Source of the DNA: Trichopria drosophilae
Taxonomy: Eukaryota > Arthropoda > Insecta > Hymenoptera > Diapriidae
Length of the DNA: 64,000 nt
Direction of reading: 5' to 3'
Assembly: GCA_030407085.1 (NCBI GenBank)
Contig: CM059584.1
Location: forward strand, 88,586,001-88,650,000
Below are positions 55,330-64,000 of this stretch, piece after piece (position 1 is the stretch's first letter; every line of letters begins with the position of its first letter). The notes below the pieces were generated by a model. The model did not search any database, was not told the origin of the DNA, and saw only the letters and a program-made list of their open reading frames with translations. A program made the position numbers and the translations under genes.

Positions 55330-56823
55330 GTAGATGTAGATGCCATTTATTATTGTCGTGGATCTCATGATCCGTATACAAACCAGAATTACAAAAAATA
55401 TATAATATAAGATAGTTACTCAGTGAACGGGACAAACAACGTAGTTAAATCGGTCTTATTCGTTTCCGGAAATATTTCAGCTCGTGTAATTTTACCAACC
55501 TTTCGTTTCTGGTTAATTATCTGATTACGTATCCCTGTCGAGCTACATGTGACAATAATCGAGATAGTAGCAACCTGAGTATTTGACGAAACTTCAGAAT
55601 AAATCCGGTTGTGATTCGAGTTAAGTTTTCTAAACATGGTTAAAAATGAGTTGAGATGAGCCAAGCCGAGTCTACTTCTTAGGCGCAATTTCTACTGATT
55701 CGATTTGAGAAATTGCCGGAATGCCGGTGATAATAAAATCCTCATTTGGTTGACCAAAGCCTCGTAGGTTTTTAAATTCGCTAATATCAGCTGTATTAGT
55801 ATGACCGACTGACGTGTTTTGTTCTACACGCTTCGACATGTTGGAGAGTTGCGCTTGCATGTTTGAAAGCTGCTCAGAATTTTTATTTATTTCCTACGAA
55901 TTTTTTTTTAATTCAGCCGCATTTTCCAGGGATTGTCTCATTAGTAGGGTAAGTTTTTCATCGAGACCAAGCGACTCCCAATTTTCCGGCATCGGGACTG
56001 ACGAAGAATTCGTACTATTTGTACTGTCATCGGAATGCATAGTTAACATGTGCAACGCGTGATCAATAGGTGGGGAATCAACAGTAGGTAAGATACGGGG
56101 AAGGAATGAAGAATCGCGAAGAGGAGATACACTAACGGGGGAATAAACGAAGAGAGGAGAATTGCCCAAATCAAGCGGTTCGGCTAAGGGGGGAATAAAG
56201 TTGAGAGGAGTAGTAGAAGAGGGAAGGAGGGGATAGACAGTAGGCGCGATGTGTAAATAATTTAAAGAGCGAGCGCAGCAAATGGTCGAGTTAATGCGAA
56301 TAAACGTAATGGCACACGATCTATGAAAAACCGAACCACACTCAGAACACGAGTATTTATTGCGCGCAGATTGATTGCACTTTCTGCAGCTAAGAATTTG
56401 GCCGTCCTGGTGATGCGGTGACGGAGGCTTGCGTGTTTTTTTCGGCATGAAAATCACTGTACCTGATGATAGGCGATGTATACATACACGATGACAGGTC
56501 CTACGAAGGTGAAGTAAATATGTTGTATACACCGGCAGTGGAAATCACGTGGTACTGGACATGCGCGTTGATGGATTTCGTCGACACGTGGCGATGGTCA
56601 AGCGACGTCGAAAAATAATAACAACTTGACAGGAAAAGTTCCCAAACAGGCCAAAGCAGTTAAAATATCGCAATCCAGATACGGAAAAATGCTGGGCCCG
56701 TCGATGGGCACTACCTCTGCAAAAATATCTCGCGGGGAGACAGAGAAATGGTGAGAAATTGTGGATAAACTACGCGCGAATAAACAATGTGTCTGTACTC
56801 ACCGACGTACAATGAACAACTCG
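55330..56823 (-). mobile_element. Nested, internally deleted LINE with (CATCTA)n tail
   Basis: Inserted in the reverse transcriptase of the larger LINE. ATAGAT flanks both ends (55324-55329 and 56824-56829), and removing the insert with one copy restores the frame across FNIY-IADIE. On the minus strand it starts CGAGTTGTTCATTGTACGTC and ends GGCATCTACATCTACATC. Only ORF1 and a 3' UTR remain; ORF2 is gone, so an internal deletion of several kb occurred before or after insertion. Confidence 0.9.
55672..56448 (-). pseudogene. LINE ORF1 with PHD-like zinc finger
   Basis: The start ATG at 56448-56446 gives MPKKTRKPPSPHHQDG. Residues about 20-45 form a Cys/His cluster (CRKCNQSARNKYSCSECGSV, then FHRSC), a PHD-like finger known from ORF1 proteins of CR1-related insect LINEs. 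A Pro/Ser-rich linker follows, then a coiled-coil (ESLGLDEKLTLLMRQSLENA) broken by one TAG at about 55894. The same frame continues through a second coiled-coil to EDFIITGIPAISQIESVEI, the start of the RRM-like domain, and stops at 55672. The rest of ORF1 and all of ORF2 are deleted. Confidence 0.75.
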
Positions 56824-59197
56824 ATAGATATTAAACAGGGTCGGACTTAGCGGACACCCTTGTCTCACACCCTTTTTCACCCTGAATTCGTCTGTCTCTT
56901 TCTCTCCTATCCTAACTATACATCTCGTATCTTCATAAATTTTCTCTACTCTATCAATTAATCCCTCTGCTAATCCTCTTTTTCTCATCATCTCCCATAA
57001 CAGCTCTCTATCTAATCTATCGAACGCTGCCTTTAAGTCTGCAAAAAATGCCCATATTTTCTTCTTTTCACTTAATCTTTTACTTATCAAATGCTTTATT
57101 ATCTTTATATTTTCTATCGTTCCTCTATTTTTTCTGAATCCTGCCTGAGATCTTGCCCATCCTTGTTTTTCATCCAGTTCTTTTATAATTCTGTTGTTTA
57201 AAATTGTCGCATATATTTTGTATGCTGTACATGTTAATGTCACTCCCCTGTAATTTTCTACATCATTCTTCTCTCCTCTCTTCCATATCGGTACAACCAC
57301 CCCTACTCTCCATTTTTCTGGAAATCCCTCCCCTTTCCATACCTTTCTTATCACTTCTCCTAACTTCCTCCACACTTTTTCTCCTCCCATGATCCACGCT
57401 TCATTCTTTAAATCATCTATTCCTGCTGCTTTTCCTCTTTTTAATGCTTTTACTTCCTTATATATTTCTTCCATTTCTATTTTTTCACCTACTCTTTCCA
57501 ATCTGTCCTTTTCCTCTCTTCTTTCTTCTATACTTTCGCCTTCCAACGTCTTCCTAAAAAATGCTTCCCACTCTTCCACTGTGATTTCTTTACTTATCTC
57601 CTCCCTTCTTTTCCTATCCTTATTTATAAATTTCCAGGCTTGTTGCTCCGTTTTTATATTTTCTATTTCCATCTCCTCCTTTCTCCTATACTCATTTTTC
57701 TTCCTTTCACAGACCTCTCTATACTCTCTCCTTAATCTTATGTACTTCTTATACGTCTCTTCACAGTGCCTTCTTCGATACAACTTTCTACTTCTGTGGG
57801 CCGCTCTTTTTTCTCCCGACAATCTTTGTCCCACCAAGGCACCCACCCTAACTCTCTTTCCTTCCTTTTTTCCTCTTCGGAATTGCCTTTTTGATTTCAT
57901 CTTCCAGTTCTTCCCATTCCTGTACCACCTTTCTTTCCTTCCATTCTACTTCATTTATTTTTTCTTTATACGTTTTTCCCCTTCCTTTGTCCAGTCTTGA
58001 AGCTGTTCCTCCTCACTTGCCTCTAACTCCTCTTCTTTTCCAACATCCTTTTATCTTTACGATTACGGGTTGGTGATCCGACTCAATTCTATTCCCCACT
58101 TCCATTTTCGTCACCTTTTCCCATTCTGCCAATTCACAACTCCATAGTCTATTACTGATCTTTTTCCGTCTTTCTCATATGTCCATTCTCCATATTCATC
58201 CCCATTTTTCTGACCATTCATTATTATTTATCCCCTCTCTTCAACTAATTGCAACATCTCCTTTCCCTCTGCATTTATCTTCTTGTCTTTCGAATTTCTC
58301 TTTTTCTCTTTTCCGCCTTTTTGGTAATTTTCCCACCCTCCTTCCTGTCCCACCCTTGCATTAAAATCGCCTATTATTAACAAATTCTCTTCTTCGTTTT
58401 CACCTACCCCCTCCCTTAATTTTTCCAAAGTCTCTTTTCTTCCCTCTCTATTGTACATATATATAATTATCTAAGTCTCCTCTCCAACTTTTATTATCCG
58501 TTCTTGTATCCCCTCTTTTTCCTCACAATTTCTTTCTGTTCTTTCTACCTCTTCTCTTACTCCTGTTATTATCCCCCCTTCGCTTTTCCTTTCATTTTGT
58601 CGCGCTCTGCTAATTGGCATCTCCATATCCATCCTTTTGACATTTTTTGTCTCAATATCTCCCAATCTCTCTCTTCAATCCACGTTTCTGTAATTCCCAT
58701 GACATCATATTCCTTTAAAAATTTCCAGAAATCGCACTTTTTATTTTTCACCCCAGCCACATTCCATCCTACTATCTTTAATTCTTTTATAGAGTCCTCT
58801 GTTCTCTGTTCTACTCCACTAACTCTATCTGAGTCTCCCTTACTATCTTTTTTCTTCCTCTTGCTTTCCATTCTTTTCCAACTTCTCATACATACCACTT
58901 TCTCTTTCATACCTACATTCTGTATTTCATGTTCTCTCTACCCTCTCACTTCGAAACATTCTTTCTTTCATACATCTCTCCCTTTCGTCCGATACATACA
59001 ATTTTCCATTCAAATACCCCTTCCCGTATCCCATTGTGGCTCTATTACCTTTTTGTCTCTCACTCTTCATCCACTCCATAATCACTCGTTGCATCTTTCT
59101 CTCATCCCGCGTCAGATCATCATCTATATATACTTTGTCTAATCTACTACCTTTCAATTTTTTACTGTTCTTTAAAATGTCTAGTTTTTCTTCCATT

Positions 59198-59929
59198 TTA
59201 CTTAACTTTGCAACAATTATTTTCGAATTTTTCCTCCCCACCACATAGGATTCCTCTATTTCTATCTCTTTCTCTTTCATATATACCTATCTCATTCAAA
59301 ACTCTTTTTACAATTTCTCCCGATTTCTCATTCTCTCCCACATTCATACCCTTAATTACAATGTTTTTTCTCTTCTCTCTTCTTTCTAGATCTTCACACT
59401 TCTTCTTCACTATCTTCAGCTCTTCTCTTAATTCATCTCTCTCTTTTTTCCATTCTACTTCTCTTTTCATCATTTCTTTTTTAAATTCTTCCCAATCCTT
59501 TCTTCTCTCTTCTCTTAGTTCTTTAATTATTTCTTCTTTCATTTCTCTTATCAGGCTTTTCATTCCCTTCGAATCCATCTTTACTATTTCTTTCTTCTTT
59601 TTAGCGTCTTGCTTGGATTCTTCTTCTGGGCTTTCTTTATTCTCCTCCCTCTCTCTCTTTGGCCTCCACGTATCAAATATCGACACTGTACTTGACGAGC
59701 TGCTTACACTAACTTTTCTAATACTCTCCGCCTTTGTTGGTCTCCCTCTTTTCTTTCTCCCGTCTTCCCCTCCTTCACTTGCTGCGGCCATCGTCTTCAC
59801 CAGCGCTCCTTCAGCCGTGCTCTCGATGTCCGGGAATTTCTGTCCCTCTCCAAACAGCCACTGCCTAGCTCTGTCTTCTGTCGGTTCGCTCTCACTCGCC
59901 GGCCCCTCTCCTTCCATGCGTAGTTCCAC
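59198..59929 (-). CDS. LINE ORF1 (coiled-coil RNA-binding protein)
   Basis: An open frame of 243 codons starting at 59929 (MELRMEGEGPASESEPTEDR) on the minus strand. A Ser/Lys-rich N-terminus carries KKRGRPTKAES, an AT-hook-like motif. Residues about 110-200 are a long charged coiled-coil (IIKELREERRKDWEEFKKEM). It ends in KRKNIVIKGMNVGENEKSG, which resembles the start of the RRM-like domain of L1/CR1-type ORF1 proteins. The frame stops at 59198 while a similar sequence continues in another frame to about 58927, so the last part is frameshifted. It would bind element RNA; no CCHC knuckle is present. Confidence 0.75.
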   Translation of the reverse strand: MELRMEGEGPASESEPTEDRARQWLFGEGQKFPDIESTAEGALVKTMAAASEGGEDGRKKRGRPTKAESIRKVSVSSSSSTVSIFDTWRPKREREENKESPEEESKQDAKKKKEIVKMDSKGMKSLIREMKEEIIKELREERRKDWEEFKKEMMKREVEWKKERDELREELKIVKKKCEDLERREKRKNIVIKGMNVGENEKSGEIVKRVLNEIGIYERERDRNRGILCGGEEKFENNCCKVK

Positions 59930-60328
59930 TACACGCTGTTCAACTTCTTATCGGACCGAATTAAATTCGCGCCCGATATAATCCGCCAATCCCTTTAACG
60001 CAGAGCCTCCCTATGACCTACACAGATGGCAGCACCTGTCCCGACCGCGGGCTACGTAGCGCGGTAAGCACAGCAGGTCCGTCCACGCGGCTTTTATAGG
60101 TTAGGAAAACTGTCCAACTCTTTACCTTCTTTACCGCTTCTCTCTGGGTCCAAACTGTCCGAAAGAAAAACAGGCACCTGTGGCACTTTTCGCTTGCCAA
60201 AATTCTGCAACATAAAATGCCCGCAGGCACACAAGCAACAGCCAAATCGTCTAAATTTAGGGATCTCACAGAACTTAGAACCATTCAACTACTTACTGGA
60301 AACGGAAGTCTTTTTTCAACGAAATTGA

Positions 60329-61440
60329 TTAATAGACGCGGTTTAAAAAAATGTAAAGTTAATTGACACACGTATATTTTACAAATGCACTACTTGGAAA
60401 TAAGTTATGAATTACGCGGATATTAAAATTAACATAAGTGAACCAATTTTCAAATTGCGAATTAAATTCAATACAATTTACATTAAAAATAATACGGTGT
60501 AAGTTATTTTTCTGAACATGTGACGGAAATTTACAAATTTTGTACACAAATATATTAAAAGGGAGCGAGCATTTTAAAATAAATACACTGTATATATAAA
60601 ATGCATATTCTCTAAATATTACAAAACCCCTTTCAATTTTAAATGTAAAGTGGTATTTAAATTTGACTTCAAAATAATTGAAAATCAAGTTTAAGATTTT
60701 TTAAATTTTGCTCTACTGTTTTACCGTAATTATTAAAGAAAAAAAATTTACCTATTGAAAAAGTTTTCAGTAACCCGTATCTAAACATTAATATAGGCAT
60801 ATTAATTTTTACTGAATAAGTGACAGAAACTCACAAATTTTGTATATTAATATATTAAATAGGAACCAGTATTTACAATGTTATGTTATTAATTATTATG
60901 TTAAATACAATGTTATTAATCTTAATGCATTTCCTCTATATATTACAAAAACGATTTTTATTTTAGATGTGAATTTATAGTTAAATTTCACTTCATTGCA
61001 GTCAACTTCCGATTGACAGCGGTGAGTGGAAAAACGTGTTTTTCATAAGAGCGAGAAATTGTAAGTTTTTGAGAGTTTTTACTCAAATATCTGACATTTT
61101 CTGTCACTGAGAGAAACGTCAGGGGACGGTCACCCAATTTCGACTAACTCTAAAGAAAGCAGTAATCTTAAAAGTGAGTAATTTGTGTCGAAAGGGCGTA
61201 CCCTGGCTAACCTCGAAATAGGTTTTGGCGAGACGACCAAATTCCACGTGGCAGCTGGGAAACACAGAACAGCGAACGGAAAACACCGAATCGCGAAATT
61301 GCGCGATCTTCGACGAGAAAGGCAGACACGAGAGACCTGCGAGTTGCGAGGAGCTACCTAGAACGAAACGTTTCGAAATTTTGGGTGGCGCTGTATACAA
61401 TAAATTAATTGCTTACTACGATAACACGTGAGTATATTTA
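60329..61440. other. Spacer between head-to-head LINEs, with a direct repeat
   Basis: Two diverged direct copies lie at about 60518-60680 and 60818-60995 (ACAAATTTTGTA, ATATATTAAA, TTACAAAA and AAATTTCACTTC/AAATTTGACTTC in the same order), 300 bp apart. 61000-61440 is probably the 5' UTR of the following LINE. No gene is seen. Confidence 0.5.
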
Positions 61441-62156
61441 ATGAGTGGTATACAGAAGGGGGAAAACAGAGAAGGAGGTGTAGAGAGAGAAGAGAGGAAA
61501 GTTGACAGTGGGTATAGCGAAACTGTAGAGTCAGTGCTGAGTTTACCGGAGGAAACGGCAGAAAGAAAGGTAGGGAGGTGGGTGAAACAATTGGGGGGGA
61601 GTAGTGGATTGGAAGGATCGGTAAGTGAGACCGAAGGAGGAAAGAAGAAGAGAGGTAGAAAAACAAACGTGGTGAGGTTGGGCAGGGAAAGGGGAAGTAG
61701 TGTTGGCAGTTCGTCCCGTGTAAGTTCGTGGCTGCTGAAAAGAGAGCGAAGTTTGTCAGGAGAAACGAAAAATCCGAGGAAAATGAAAAACAAGAAGCGA
61801 AGCGAACGAGGACGAAAAAAATAGAAGACATGGACGAGACAAAACTAGAAAAAATTATTAGAAGATCCTGCGAGGCGCAGAAAAAGGCGATAATAGAGGA
61901 GTTAAGAGAATGGAAAGAAGAATTGAAAAGAGAGGTGAGAAAGGAATTGGAAAACTGGAAAATAGAACAACAACAGAAAATTAGTGTGATAGAAAAAGAA
62001 AATAAGGAGCTGTCGTTGAGAGTGAAAGGAATGGAAAAGAAATTTGAAGATATGGAAAATAAGGAGAGAAGATGCAACATTGTGATCAAAGGAGCAGAAG
62101 TAGAGAGAGGAAAAGTGAAAGAGGCACTGCAGGACGATGGAGAAAAACAAAAATAG
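61441..62156 (+). pseudogene. LINE ORF1, plus-strand copy
   Basis: Starts at ATG 61441 (MSGIQKGENREGGVEREERK), with KKKRGRKTNVVRL resembling the AT-hook-like part of the minus-strand relative. After a frameshift near 61760-61820, the frame from 61728 encodes a coiled-coil (EKIIRRSCEAQKKAIIEELR, LENWKIEQQQKISVIEKENK) and NKERRCNIVIKGAEVERGK. It ends at 62156 within the first codons of ORF2, so the RRM-like domain seen in relatives is largely deleted. The composition is strongly purine-rich, like the minus-strand LINE. Confidence 0.7.
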
Positions 62157-64000
62157 TCAAAGAGAACTGAAAGGAATATTTTGGAATGTAGCGGGAATTC
62201 AAAACAAAGAAGAAGATTTCTGGAATTTTCTGAAGGAATTTGAGGTGATTGGACTCACAGAGACATGGGTAGAGGAAAGAGAGTGGGAGAGAATAAGGCA
62301 GAAGCTGCCTAATGATTGGAATTGGAAGTGTCAGGTCGCAAAAAGAGAGAGTAAGAAAGGAAGAGCGATGGGGGGTATAATAACAGGGATAAGAAAGGAA
62401 TTAGAGAGGGAAGGGAGGGAAGAATATAGGGAAGTAGAAGGAGTGCAAGAAAGAAGAATAGAGGTAGGGAAGGAGGGATGGAGAATATTCACATTGTATA
62501 ACAGAGACGGGAATAAAGAGTTGTTAGATTCGTTAGGAGAAATAATAAGAGAGACAGAGGAACGAAATTTATTAATAGCAGGAGATTTCAATGAAATCTA
62601 TAGAGAATTCTAAAATAGAAGATAGAGGGAGAGAATCAAAGGATGAGAGAGTAAATGTACAAGGAAGGGATATGATTGAAATGATAGAAGATAGGGGCTG
62701 GATAATATTAAATGGAGGAAAAGAGGGGGGATGAGTCGGGAGAATGGACTTTTGAAAGGGATGGGAAAAAATCGGTAAAATATTATGCAGTGGTGAATGT
62801 GGAGGCGGGGAATAAAATAAAAAGATTGGAAGTAGGAGATCGGACTGAGTCCGATCATCAACCGTTAATAGTAACGATAGCTGGAGGCTGAGAAAAGGGA
62901 CAAACTATAGAGGAGAAAGAAGAAGGGAAAATACAAAATTGGACGAAAGAAGGGGAAATAGAATATAGAAAAAAATGCAGAAAGTAGAATGGAAGGAAAA
63001 AGGGGTAAGGAAGGAGTGGGAAGAACTAGAGACAAAGATAAAAAAGGCGATAGTAGAAAGGAAAAGAGGAACAAAAAAAGAGTTAGGGTGGGTGCCATGG
63101 TGGGATAACGAGTGTAAAAGAAACAAGAGAGAGGCGCATAGAAAGAGAAAAGAATATAGAAGAAAACAAAACGAGGAAGATTATAAGAAATACGTTACAA
63201 CAAGAAAAGAGTATAGACAATTATGTGAAGAAAAGAAAAAAGAATACAGTAGACAGGAAGAGAAAGAGATAGAGAAAATTAAAACGGAAGAAGAAGCGTG
63301 GAATTTTATAAATAAGGGAAGAAAACGAAGGGAGGAAATTGACAAAAGTGTAAGTGTGGAACAGTGGGAGGAATAGGAGGGCAAGAAGAAACTTGGAAAA
63401 AGAACATAGGGAAAGGAAAGTGAGAGAAGGAAATGAAGTAAAACAAGATGAAATAATGAGTGAAATAAACAGGTTAAAAAGAAAAAAAGCAGCAGGATCG
63501 GATGGATTAAAAAACGAGGTATGGATAGCGGGCGGCGATAAGGTGGCAGAAAAGCTGGGCGAGATAATTAAAAAAGTATGGAGGGGAGAAGGTTTTCCGC
63601 ATAGTTGGAGGATAGGAATAGTAGTGCTAATATGGAATAGAGGTGAAAGAAATATAGTAAGCAATTATAGAGGGGTAACACTAACCAGTACTGCATACAA
63701 AATATACGCAAGCATTCTGAATAAAAGAATAGTAAAGGCGTTAGACGAAAATTGGAGGATGGGGGAGATCACAAGCAGGATATAGGAAAAATAGAGCGAC
63801 AATAGGAAATATAAAGATGTTAAAGCATGTAATAGGGAGGAGGCTGGGTAGAAAGAAAAAGGTGTATGCGTTCTTCGCAGATTTGAAGGCAGCTTTTGAC
63901 AGATTGGATAGAGAGATTTTATGGAAGATGATGGAGAAAAGAGGAATAGAGAAAGATCTTATAGAGAGGGTAAAAGAAATTTACGAAGAGACGAGATGTA
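62137..64000 (+). pseudogene. LINE ORF2, plus-strand copy, cut by window end
   Basis: The endonuclease begins near 62164 (ELKGIFWNVAGIQNKEEDFW, GLTETWVEEREWERI) and reaches LLIAGDFNE, after which frames change at about 62610. From 62975 a basic linker region contains WVPWWDNECKRNKREAHRKR, equivalent to the WW/KRxAxRK motif before the reverse transcriptase. 63420-63785 has KKAAGSDGLKNEVWIAGG and NYRGVTLTSTAYKIYASILN. After a frame change the sequence continues to the window edge with FFADLKAAFDRLDREILWKM. The YADD box lies beyond the window. It is clearly the same family as 53898-60317. Confidence 0.85.

Larger units (their letters stand above)
54173..58910 (-). pseudogene. LINE ORF2 (endonuclease and reverse transcriptase), interrupted
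   Basis: The endonuclease starts near 58910 with IKELKIVGWNVAGVKNKK, then DVMGITETWIEERDWE and, in a second frame (58458-58228), LLIIGDFNARVGQEGGW. The reverse transcriptase region (57900-56830) has KAAGIDDLKNEAWIMGG, NYRGVTLTCTAYKIYA, QAGFRKNRGTIENI, FFADLKAAFDRLDRELLWEM and GVRQGCPLSPTLFNIY. The nested LINE interrupts it there, and it resumes at 55330 with IADIEEEMKKGPGGVKV and the catalytic LEYADDIIIVAE. The thumb lies at 55056-54661. 54508-54173 carries the CCHC end CRMCGKEREDLRHVREC. Several frameshifts separate these parts. Confidence 0.85.
53898..60317 (-). mobile_element. Full-length LINE, minus strand, 11-bp target duplication
   Basis: AACGAAATTGA flanks both sides (53887-53897 and 60318-60328). 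On the minus strand the element runs from a 5' UTR at 60317 through ORF1, endonuclease, reverse transcriptase and a CCHC end. It finishes in a (TAA)n tail (complement of 53898-53925). It is about 4.9 kb without the nested insertion at 55330-56823. The sense strand is extremely purine-rich, so the plus strand shows long spurious Ser/Phe/Leu frames. The clade is uncertain. Confidence 0.9.

Noticed and set aside
57389..60000. Long plus-strand open frames rich in Ser, Phe and Leu (57389-58000, 58504-59142, 59208-59981)
   Set aside because: They are antisense shadows of the purine-rich minus-strand LINE. The minus strand has the endonuclease, RT and coiled-coil motifs.
61358..62089. A 243-codon minus-strand frame of Ser/Phe/Leu
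   Set aside because: It is an antisense shadow of the plus-strand LINE ORF1 caused by purine bias.

Overview
This is eukaryotic, AT-rich insect DNA, most likely from an ant or another hymenopteran. That reading rests on the mix of transposon families and on one spliced exon of a conserved animal gene. I see no bacterial-type operons, rRNA genes or CRISPR arrays. Nearly everything recognisable is a transposable element or its remains, nested several layers deep. The only convincing host sequence is a single 179-bp exon on the minus strand (16466-16644). It encodes the second CBS domain of an AMP-activated protein kinase gamma subunit (SNF4A-gamma type), so the surrounding DNA may be a large TE-filled intron of that gene.

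Layout, left to right. 17-2973: a palindromic mariner-type element with 1.2-kb arms. 3559-9600: a decayed arthropod transposase-like gene (cc8k15.2-like), split by a 3.4-kb coding-free LTR element (5015-8455, CTCT duplications) and a piggyBac-type MITE (8604-9433, TTAA); removing both restores the reading frame. 9726-11846: truncated Ty3/gypsy element, minus strand. 12630-13848: long-TIR non-coding element. 14159-15629: TIR-bounded remnant of another transposase-like gene, inside 215-bp direct repeats. 16466-16644: the AMPK-gamma exon. 17034-17320: mariner-type MITE. 17634-20490: R1-type LINE truncated after its endonuclease. 21075-27788: nearly complete BEL/Pao retrotransposon inside a trinucleotide microsatellite. 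28139-30251: a 171-172-bp satellite array, interrupted by an internally deleted BEL element (30252-32558) and a solo LTR (32707-33365). 35494-45771: decayed Ty3/gypsy element carrying a piggyBac element (41076-43959) with exact TTAA duplications.

46140-53560 is bracketed by inverted copies of a tRNA-derived sequence. It holds an LTR, a pogo-type MITE, a Penelope-like remnant with a GIY-YIG domain and a hairpin insertion, a recently inserted 5'-truncated LINE with a perfect 13-bp target duplication (50227-52150), and a TE protein fragment. 53898-60317 is a full-length minus-strand LINE with 11-bp target duplications, itself interrupted by a second LINE (55330-56823) whose ORF1 has a PHD-like zinc finger. 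61441-64000 is a related LINE on the plus strand, cut by the window edge.

No operon logic applies. The gene products act within their own elements: gag and pol for LTR elements, ORF1 and ORF2 for LINEs, and DDE-type transposases for DNA transposons. Most are broken by stops and frameshifts. The value of the window lies in the insertion history that can be read from exact target-site duplications, and in several little-described architectures: the inverted tRNA-derived arms, the hairpin retroposon, the TIR-linked unnamed transposase families, the satellite variants and an unnamed domain between RNase H and integrase.
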